Shown here: positions 36,335 to 42,533 of the stretch, piece by piece
Layout: each line of letters begins with the position of its first letter
Position numbering within the stretch: the first letter of the stretch is position 1
Source: Candidatus Nitrosopolaris wilkensis
Lineage (GTDB): Archaea; Thermoproteota; Nitrososphaeria; Nitrososphaerales; Nitrososphaeraceae
Length of the DNA stretch: 42,533 bases
Assembly (NCBI GenBank): GCA_003176995.1
Contig: QHBN01000014.1
Coordinates: forward strand, 1-42,533
Direction of reading: 5' to 3'
The notes under the pieces: generated by a model
Seen by the model: the letters and a program-made list of their open reading frames with translations, nothing else
What the model was told of the DNA's origin: nothing
Databases searched by the model: none
Position numbers and translations under genes: made by a program

Positions 36335-37765
36335 CTATTTGTTGCTACTGTTATGGTGTTGTAGTATCTGTTTCGCATGTGGCCCTTGCGACGACGCAGC
36401 TCCGGGTCCTGCTGATGTTTCCGCCGAAGAGCGAATTATCTGATTATCAGAAAAGATATTATTCTTTGATGTGGGATCTTGCTCAATCTTTAGTCCTTGC
36501 AGTGTTGAACTAACTATTTTATTAGAAGAGAATGTGTTCCCAGATGAACCATTGTTTAAAAGTATGGCATTGTTGATAGAATTTGTTATGGTGTTTCCTA
36601 GTATTTTGTTATTAGAAGAGCCAGAATTTACGTTAATCCCGTCTCCACTCTTTGATATTGTGTTATTGTATATCTGATTGTTATGTGATTGTGAAACAAA
36701 GACGCCTGAAGGTTCATTATAGACAATATTATTCCTTGCAATAGAATTATACATGTTTCTACTAAAATCTATTCCGTCGCCTGCATTATCATGAACTTTA
36801 TTATTTTCAATTAGTATATTGTAACAATCGAGTGAACAAATTATACCACTTCCCCCCTTATTATCATAGACTGTATTATTTCTAATTATCATATCATGTG
36901 TTCCTGTATGTGGATCAAGACCATAGTGGCCGCTATTCCTGATAATATTGTTCTCAATAATCATGTGACCAATACCAAAAGTGTATAAACCGAAGTAGAC
37001 TTCACGTATAATGTTATTCTTTATCACACTTCCATCACCACCATAATAATAGCTAAGCCCTGAGCCGCCCTTATGCTTACCTTGTTCATAGCCTAGATAT
37101 GCTATCTCTGAATTGCTGATATCTGTGGTCCCTGTAGCGTTGTTATCAACCACTATGGATGGTCTAGGAGCACCAAGAATAAATATATCGGTTCCAGTTC
37201 TTGACCCGTTTGTTATAGCATAATTGTTTGTTGTTGGATCCCATGAAGTTATTTTTACTGAATCAATCTTTAGACTGCCAAATATGTCTATAATATATGC
37301 TGGTCCAATCTTAGGTCCCCCGCTACGGTCTACTTTTGAATTTATTTTTAGCCATTTAGTATCAGTAGAGTCAATATGGAGTGTAGCTCCTTTTGCAATC
37401 ACCAGATTCGCACTTAGTAACCATTCACCCCTTTGAGATTGTTTAGCAAGTACACTCATATCACGGAGCTTGTTATCGATATCCGTAAGTCTGGATGAAC
37501 TGCAGCTGACACTAATTGTTCTCGTGGATGTATTGTAACTGATGCAACCAGGAGGAGAAGACGGAATTGTATTGCCCTCATTTGAAGATGGAGGAGCTTG
37601 AGAAGCAATAGAAGTCCGGTGTTTGATAGCATTAGCCTCCTGTATAGACAATGTAAGAACGTTGAAAGCAATATATTGAGATATAACGAGTGCAGTAAAA
37701 GCCGAGGCAGAAGTAACTAAGGCAAAAACAAAGAGTGAAATTGCTCTCTGAAAGTCACCCTTCAA
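36335..37765 (-). CDS. Exported right-handed beta-helix protein (NosD-like)
   Basis: 476 residues from a TTG at 37765: a signal/anchor helix (AISLFVFALVTSASAF), a middle domain, then about ten parallel beta-helix coils rich in Asn (IIENNIIRNSGHYGLDPHTG; ILIENNKVHDNAGDGI; NNQIYNNTISKSGDGI). Such proteins act outside the cell as polysaccharide-active or NosD-type copper-related scaffolds. TATA (ATTATTTTTATAATT, about 37830-37842) predicts a start near 37797, where ATG opens MSDSKKSEYLI, but this lies one frame off, so a one-base change near 37767 may have damaged the N-terminus. The ACATTCG-W-CGAATGT palindrome lies directly upstream of the TATA. Confidence 0.75.
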   Translation of the reverse strand: MKGDFQRAISLFVFALVTSASAFTALVISQYIAFNVLTLSIQEANAIKHRTSIASQAPPSSNEGNTIPSSPPGCISYNTSTRTISVSCSSSRLTDIDNKLRDMSVLAKQSQRGEWLLSANLVIAKGATLHIDSTDTKWLKINSKVDRSGGPKIGPAYIIDIFGSLKIDSVKITSWDPTTNNYAITNGSRTGTDIFILGAPRPSIVVDNNATGTTDISNSEIAYLGYEQGKHKGGSGLSYYYGGDGSVIKNNIIREVYFGLYTFGIGHMIIENNIIRNSGHYGLDPHTGTHDMIIRNNTVYDNKGGSGIICSLDCYNILIENNKVHDNAGDGIDFSRNMYNSIARNNIVYNEPSGVFVSQSHNNQIYNNTISKSGDGINVNSGSSNNKILGNTITNSINNAILLNNGSSGNTFSSNKIVSSTLQGLKIEQDPTSKNNIFSDNQIIRSSAETSAGPGAASSQGPHAKQILQHHNSSNK

Positions 37766-37846
37766 ATAAGGTATTCACTTTTTTTACTATCACTCATCGA
37801 AAAGTCATTTTTCACCTGGTAAGACTAATTATAAAAATAATGCGGG

Positions 37847-37861
37847 ACATTCGACGAATGT
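37847..37861. promoter_or_regulatory. ACATTCG-W-CGAATGT palindrome, copy 2
   Basis: GACATTCG-A-CGAATGTAC: 7-base perfect arms around one base. It lies about 5 bases upstream of the TATA-like run of the NosD-like gene. Same core as 25927-25945, where it controls the membrane/winged-helix operon. Confidence 0.65.
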
Positions 37862-38047
37862 ACTACAAAAATAGTAAGGTAGCTGAGACTGATACGTGTC
37901 CATAAGAATAATGATATACTATACTAAGATTATTGATAACCGTAAGTTGAAAAACGAATTTCATATATATTTTACGAACTTTCACTACACTGACAACAAT
38001 CATTACAAACTAGGACAGACTGTGTATCTAAAAATACTCTTTTTATA
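37862..38047. other. Spacer
   Basis: AT-rich; no gene or structured element seen beyond the palindrome at its left edge. Confidence 0.3.
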
Positions 38048-38194
38048 TTAGATATTTTTCTTCTGTTTCTGCTTTATCTGATCATATGAGACATTCGTAG
38101 CAACAACTAAGGAATCATCGTCCTCGTCTAACTCATCCAAATCTTTCTCGAAATCATCTTCGAGCTCGCTATCGGAGTCCGTGTCTTCAGACAT
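38048..38194 (-). CDS. Small very acidic protein (48 residues)
   Basis: MSEDTDSDSELEDDFEKDLD, then ELDEDDDSLVVATNVSYDQI and a Lys/Gln-rich tail. About 40 percent Asp/Glu at the front and a basic end suggest a disordered adaptor that binds a basic partner such as DNA-binding or RNA-polymerase proteins; this is inference. ATG 38194. No other gene is coupled. Confidence 0.5.
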   Translation of the reverse strand: MSEDTDSDSELEDDFEKDLDELDEDDDSLVVATNVSYDQIKQKQKKNI

Positions 38195-38335
38195 GGTTTT
38201 TCAGCTGGAAACAACTCAAATAAGGATTAAAGCATTTCGATTGCAACCGGAATAGAGCATCCCATAGATTCTAGAAGACACGAATATTGTGAAGACTGCG
38301 ACTACGACAGACATGAAAGGTTTCCATACATTCTA

Positions 38336-39467
38336 TTGCTCTTATCAAATAATAAACCTCTATTTGCGGAAGTAAGGGTGTTCGTTCATGGAAGAAGCAG
38401 CACCCTAAAAGATCTGATTGCTTCTCAGAATATAGAAAGCAACAGTAACAGGACAAGAGTACTGCAGAAGAATTCTTTACCGTCCGATATTCTGCAGAAC
38501 ATCACTGCATTGAATATCATCTTTCCAGCATTAAAATCTGGTAATGATAACAATGCCAACATTACTAGCGAACGTGGGATTGGAGTACGAATTGCATTAG
38601 TAGAACCAACATTCACAGCTGCAGCATACAATAATTCCTTCTATGTCTTTTACCAAAAATATAGTCATGCTTTAGCTAATGCAAATATTACAATTGACCT
38701 AAATCTGCTATCAAGTAAGGTTACTAAATATCCAACAATCATACCAACAACAAAAGTACATTCAGCGTTTGCAATGCTTTCTTTACTAAAAAATCTAAAG
38801 TTCATAAGTCCAGACTCCAAATATCACAGTGTTAACTGATGCTGATGTAGACAATGGATCGATTTTTAAGAATGATGGTACCGGGAGTTTCGATACCAAT
38901 AGCAACGCATACGATGTTATAATACTCGGACATCAAGAATATGTCACACAACAAGAGTACGACTATCTAAAAAATTTTGTATCAAATGGTGGCATTACGA
39001 TATTACTAGACAGTAACATCTTCTATGCTCAAATAAGGTTTGATAGCACCACTGATACAGTAACACTTGTGAAAGGTCACGGCTGGGCCTTTAATAGTGG
39101 ATCTGCATGGAAAAGTGTAAGTGAAAGATGGGCCAAAGAAACATCACAACGGGTTGGGAGTAATTACCTTTGCTATTCATGCGACATAACATTTGCCTAT
39201 GATCCGTGGGAATACAACCATCATGAGGAACAGTATGTTACTAATACTAATGATAAAATTTTAATGAACTATAATGCCTCATTATTACACTATCCGATAC
39301 CTTCATTAAGACCTGTTATTGCTGCTTATGAACTGAATTATCAAAAGGGGAAGGTGATATCATTTGGTATCTATTCGGATGACATAATAACCAATGAAAA
39401 ATTTGACCAATATTTTGATAACCTGGTGTTGCAAAACACTCCTCAGAAACAAAGCCTGAGATCATGA
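38336..39467 (+). pseudogene. Secreted protein with N,N-dimethylformamidase/GATase1-like domain, split by a frameshift
   Basis: Block 1 (TTG 38336, 167 codons): GVRIALVEPTFTAAAYNNSF, YQKYSHALANANIT and a linker. Block 2 (38829-39467, 212 codons): TVLTDADVDNGSIF, YDVIILGHQEYVTQQEYDYL, VSNGGITILLDSNIFYA, KGHGWAFNSGSAWKSV, SNYLCYSCDITFAYDPWEYN and YELNYQKGKVISFGIYSDD. The blocks join at about 38820, where one base is missing (CCAAATATCACAGTG). The second block has the class-I-amidotransferase-like fold seen in the DMFase beta C-terminal domain, including Cys and HH residues, and is probably extracellular. No signal peptide is readable at the front, which may also be damaged. Confidence 0.7.
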
Positions 39468-39665
39468 TCATCCATGAGATCGACCAGAATAGATAGATCC
39501 CCACCGAACTTGGTCTTTTTATAGTAGATTCTATTAAATATAATCTGTATAAAAAGGAATTACCAGTGAATCAAGAGGTTTTGAAATATATACAGATGAA
39601 GTTTATCAAAGCATGAGAACTTTAAATCGATTTTCGTAGTTAATAAGGCTTACCATATAATCAAA
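39468..39665. other. Spacer
   Basis: AT-rich, no gene recognised. Confidence 0.3.
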
Positions 39666-39791
39666 ATGTATAATGAACCTCTATGTATAAAATGCTTGCA
39701 TCCAATAAACTATCCAACTGAGATAAAACGTTGTACGATTGGTACATGTTTATGCGTAATTCATTTGCAAAAGCCAGAAGATAAAAAATAA
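39666..39791 (+). CDS. Mini Cys-rich protein (41 residues), probable zinc finger
   Basis: ATG 39666: MYNEPLCIKCLHPINYPTEI then KRCTIGTCLCVIHLQKPEDKK. C7-x2-C10 and C23/C28/C30 with H33 can build one zinc site. The natural end KPEDKK is charged. It joins the other zinc mini-proteins of this window. Function unknown. Confidence 0.5.
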   Translation: MYNEPLCIKCLHPINYPTEIKRCTIGTCLCVIHLQKPEDKK

Positions 39792-40521
39792 TGAAAGCAT
39801 ATTCCTTTTAGCGGTATTAAATCTGCCAGAGCATCGGAATAAGCAGTTCTGGTAAGCTATCGGAGATTAAGGCAGAAAGATCTCTGTAATCCCACTCCGA
39901 AGGCAACAAGAAGAAACTTGTCTTAGTTGACTTATTTATTGGGCGTGGTAGATAGGCTTAGACGTTAAGACAACAACCGATAGTGTCTAGATAAGATCGA
40001 ACGTGCTTGCCATGAGTTAGGCATCCTTGTCCCAAAGCAAGCATTGTGCACTGGCAGAACTCCGACCTCCGCACCAAGAGATTAGTTTGGACTTCAGTAT
40101 TTCATATCATATTGTTATTATAATTAGTTGTCTCATTAGAGAAATATAATTGCCTCGAGAATAATTAATTACTAGTGAAAATTTGCATATGCAGTACATA
40201 AACACAGTTGATTGGAATGCTAGAACTCTCACGAAGTGGGTCGAAGATCTTTGTAGTAATGTCTACTTCTATCGAGTGATTAACTAATTTAGTAAGAGCT
40301 CCCGACAGCCTTAATCACATAGTTGACACCAGAAAAACAGAGACGAGAAAAATAGCATGAAAGTATCCAAATTGCCATACTAGCAACTCCGAGTTTAGCG
40401 GTCGTGGATCTGATATAAGATCACTGAAATTATTATCGTGTAAATACGTCATTTCTTGGTTGATAACCTTTTTGATACGGTAGTAATTTCTAAGTGGGAT
40501 GTTATTTTTTATTTAAGACAT
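39792..40521. other. Gene-poor stretch, possible structured RNA
   Basis: GC is locally higher at 39870-40080, with a 7-base stem TGCTTGC (40004-40010) and GCAAGCA (40037-40043). A 32-codon frame from ATG 40189 (MQYINTVDWNARTLTKWVED) is protein-like but unsupported. No larger gene. Confidence 0.3.
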
Positions 40522-40712
40522 TTAACATCTATTGACAACAAGATCATTAAAAACCGATTTTGTTACAGTTCCATCAGTTGCACTAATTCCAATTGTATAC
40601 CCATCTACCGAAGACACTTGTAGACCAACCACCTTAATAGCTAAGTAAATAGCCTTACCCTTCAGTCCAATGAATCTATTTAGATCATAATCGCAAATTT
40701 TATATTATTAGA
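40522..40712 (-). pseudogene. Remnant of a beta-rich extracellular domain
   Basis: About 60 codons up to TAA 40522 read DYDLNRFIGLKGKAIYLAIK, VVGLQVSSVDGYTIGISATD and TKSVFNDL, with the preceding residues (KTVYLYGSNNIKFAI) in another frame. Extracellular-type composition, no start; not identified. Confidence 0.35.
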
Positions 40713-40997
40713 ACCATAAAGATATACCGTCTTTGAAAGGACTTCCAAGAATAAAGCGAAAATCTCTAGGGTTCTAGAGTCTCTTATGCCAACTTGGATT
40801 AAAAGTTTATAATCTGAAAAATCATCGTAGGGTCTAGAATCTATATCCTCACTCGAATACTAGTTGGAATCAAAAATTCTTACCTTTTAGAATGCACTCA
40901 ATATTATAGCGGTTTGTCAGAGAATGAGACTAAATGCTAAACGCCTCTTTAATCCCCGTCATCCAGATAGGATGTCCCTGAGATCTTACCGTTCTCG

Positions 40998-41495
40998 TCA
41001 CCACTCACGATGAATATATTCCCACAATTCCACTTCGGCTTTTGTTGTATTCAACTGAGTCTTTCCCTGCAAGAGCAGATGAATTGCCTTCTTTGCTTGT
41101 TCAATCCATTGGACATAGGCCTTCTATGCGAAGGGGCCATTTTTCGAAAGTAGGTCTCTGCTTTTGCGTTCTGGGACAGCGCTTTCTTAAGGTCAGCGGG
41201 AATACTGTCAACAAGCGCCGATGTATCCCGACCCACGGTCATCTCAACCACTTCCCCGCTTCCCTTGCCAATCTTTTCCCTCAATTCTTTGTTAACTACA
41301 ACGAACACGTCTCCGTCTCCTGCGAGCATTAGAGACGACCTGAAGGGGACACCGTCGATCGTTCCCCCAGATCAGCATTCTTGCTCTTAGCTGCGCTCGA
41401 TTCGCCAGCTCCTTGGATATTGACGGAAAAGTCCAGGTTCCCACTCCCTCGTGGCGCACGAGCTTTGTCTTGAAAGTTAGATCCGTCATGTCCAT
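40998..41495 (-). pseudogene. YdeI/OmdA-like (DUF1905 plus bacteriocin-protection) protein, two frameshifts
   Basis: From ATG 41495, or better ATG 41489 (26 bases after the TATA-like CTTATAATTG): TFKTKLVRHEGVGTWTFPSI, RAQLRARMLIWG (DUF1905 barrel). One extra base near 41368 then shifts the frame to TIDGVPFRSSLMLAGDGDVF, VVNKELREKIGKGSGEVVEM, IPADLKKALSQNAKAETYFR and SHRR. A second shift near 41130 gives YVQWIEQAKKAIHLLLQGKT and ends at TGA 40998. The family is widespread in bacteria. GC at 41050-41500 is clearly higher than around it, suggesting later acquisition. Confidence 0.75.
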
Positions 41496-41511
41496 GATAT
41501 TCCAACATCAA

Positions 41512-41800
41512 TTATAAGAAATGCTGTTGGTTACCAGTCAAACCAAAAGCCAATATCTGGTGAAGTATTTGAGGATAACCGCTGGTTGATATAAAATGGA
41601 ACTAATTTTGAAACAACGTCGTACGTAAATATTACACAAAACCTTTTATTTATTTCTCGATTCATCAAAATGCTGACGCTTATTAATGCGTGCGAAAAAT
41701 TCACTATCCTCAGTCATTACTTGTTCCGCTAAAAATATGGGAAATGAGAGAGTCTGTTGACATGAGGCTCGCAAATATTTCCAAAATGTTTCTAACGTCA
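41512..41800. other. Spacer
   Basis: AT-rich; only the promoter of the YdeI/OmdA-like remnant is recognisable. Confidence 0.3.
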
Positions 41801-42019
41801 TCAATACATGCTTGATGATTTCCTGTATGGACCACGAGTTCTTTTGCGTGTCTTCTCTTCTTTCGTCATTCTCTTTAATAGTGTCGACTCGAATTGTTCA
41901 GTTTGGTATTCTTCTCGTTTTTTGCTAGTAATGGCATTAGATTCAGAAGAGGAAAAGTGTGAAATATGCGTGTCACAGTACTGGCATCGGTACAATCTAT
42001 CGCCACTATGGATATCCAT
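41801..42019 (-). CDS. Small zinc-ribbon-like basic protein
   Basis: 72 residues: MDIHSGDRLYRCQYCDTHIS with C12-x2-C15, then a Lys/Arg/Glu-rich helical tail closing TRKRTRGPYRKSSSMY. One Cys pair plus His near the front may form half a ribbon or a dimeric zinc site; the tail suggests nucleic-acid binding. It follows the zinc-ribbon gene at 42054-42305 after 34 bases on the same strand, so probably one operon. Not recognised. Confidence 0.5.
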   Translation of the reverse strand: MDIHSGDRLYRCQYCDTHISHFSSSESNAITSKKREEYQTEQFESTLLKRMTKEEKTRKRTRGPYRKSSSMY

Positions 42020-42053
42020 TTAATATTTGATAACTTCGGCTTTAAATGCACAC

Positions 42054-42305
42054 TCAATACTTCCTTTTGTGTGCAATATGTTTTTGATGAGCTTGGATAG
42101 GTGAATGCTCGTATACACCTAATGATTTAGCTTTATCTATTTCATTGCTTGTTCGCAATTCAGCCTTAAATTTCGAGTTTCGTGGCCTAGTCCTTAATCT
42201 ATAACCACAGCATGGACACCATAATCCATCCCACTTTAAGAAGATCTCACATATCTGACAACGTTTCTGTCCTGTAGAATAACGACCAATCCCAATTGGC
42301 TTCAT
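42054..42305 (-). CDS. Zinc-ribbon protein with CxxC / CPCC motif
   Basis: 83 residues: MKPIGIGRYSTGQKRCQICE with C16-x2-C19, then WDGLWCPCCGYRLRTRPRNS with C30-P-C-C33, followed by a basic helix. A strong four-Cys ribbon that I believe is conserved in Nitrososphaerales, with a probable nucleic-acid or basal-transcription role (inference). Its ATG overlaps the TGA of a short upstream frame (ATGA), so it seems translationally coupled to it. Confidence 0.65.
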   Translation of the reverse strand: MKPIGIGRYSTGQKRCQICEIFLKWDGLWCPCCGYRLRTRPRNSKFKAELRTSNEIDKAKSLGVYEHSPIQAHQKHIAHKRKY

Positions 42306-42394
42306 TGCCTTATGACGTATGCATATTCCCTTTCAGACCATTTTATTATTTCATTCTCCTTTTGTATTTCTACTGCATAATCATCACATGACAA
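42302..42394 (-). CDS. Micro-ORF overlapping the zinc-ribbon gene
   Basis: 30 codons from TTG 42394 (MSCDDYAVEIQKENEIIKWS, then EREYAYVIRQ) ending in the ATGA overlap with the next start. The composition is clearly protein-like and the frame is open further upstream to about 42433. A TATA-like AAATATAAT (minus strand) sits at about 42406-42414. The start is uncertain, and the ORF could be a leader or a small partner protein. Confidence 0.4.
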   Translation of the reverse strand: MSCDDYAVEIQKENEIIKWSEREYAYVIRQ

Positions 42395-42533
42395 AAACAG
42401 ATAGCAAATATAATCGCATAAGAATATGCATCTATTTTATTACGTCGCTACTGCTCACAAGATTAGTTAGATATACGACTAAATATATGCACTTTGATCT
42501 TATTAGGTTATCTAGTTGTAGTACTTACATAGA
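42395..42533. other. Window end, spacer
   Basis: AT-rich; nothing beyond promoter-like runs for the minus-strand genes. Confidence 0.3.

Overview
The window reads as a stretch of a Nitrososphaeria (ammonia-oxidising, soil-type, AT-rich Thaumarchaeota) genome, probably close to Nitrosocosmicus. The basis is the gene repertoire: Lrp/AsnC regulators (one with a C-terminal TRASH metal-binding domain), an archaeal FBP aldolase/phosphatase, an XPB-like helicase, type I glutamine synthetase, CbiE, a NosD-like beta-helix protein, DUF6659-like and PsbP-like proteins and many tiny zinc-finger proteins. Many starts lie about 25 bases after a TATA-like box, as expected for leaderless archaeal transcripts. 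No rRNA, confident tRNA, CRISPR array or intact insertion sequence was seen.

Layout. 1-7.0 kb: a metal (copper) module with an Lrp-TRASH regulator, a His-rich membrane-anchored protein, a membrane protein divergent from a MarR regulator, and a broken Cu(I) P-type ATPase. Three of these promoters share a TTACA-NN-TGTAA palindrome. 7.0-8.2 kb: gene debris (PRTase tail, frameshifted response regulator). 8.6-11.3 kb: a small protein, a mini zinc finger and an XPB-like helicase. 11.5-15 kb: broken oxidoreductase, broken helical protein, a mini membrane protein, a broken DUF6659-like paralogue and a mini zinc finger. 15.6-19.9 kb: a Zn-finger protein, a second Lrp regulator divergent from glutamine synthetase, and a two-gene operon beginning with a mini membrane protein. 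20-24 kb: secreted Q-rich/PKD-type remnants, an intact DUF6659-like gene, a winged-helix protein and a MEDS-like sensory protein. 24.4-27.7 kb: DnaJ-type mini zinc finger, tandem winged-helix regulator with membrane partner, broken PsbP-like gene, RDD protein. 27.7-29.9 kb: broken pgk divergent from intact FBP aldolase/phosphatase, then universal-stress and CBS debris. 30-33.2 kb: frameshifted PQQ sugar dehydrogenase and creatininase. 33.8-42.5 kb: CbiE, SpoIIM-like protein, NosD-like beta-helix protein, a split secreted protein, an OmdA/YdeI-like remnant and small zinc-ribbon genes.

Two themes stand out. First, two candidate regulons can be read directly from palindromes placed just upstream of TATA boxes: TTACA-NN-TGTAA in the copper module, and ACATTCG-W-CGAATGT in front of both the membrane/HTH operon (25.9 kb) and the NosD-like gene (37.85 kb). 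Second, decay is very heavy: at least a dozen recognisable genes carry single-base indels or stop codons, while housekeeping genes (glnA, FBP aldolase/phosphatase, cbiE, the helicase) are clean. Several indels sit in short homopolymers, so sequencing error must be excluded. The independent nonsense and missense changes (for example CPC to CLC in the ATPase) argue that part of the decay is real.
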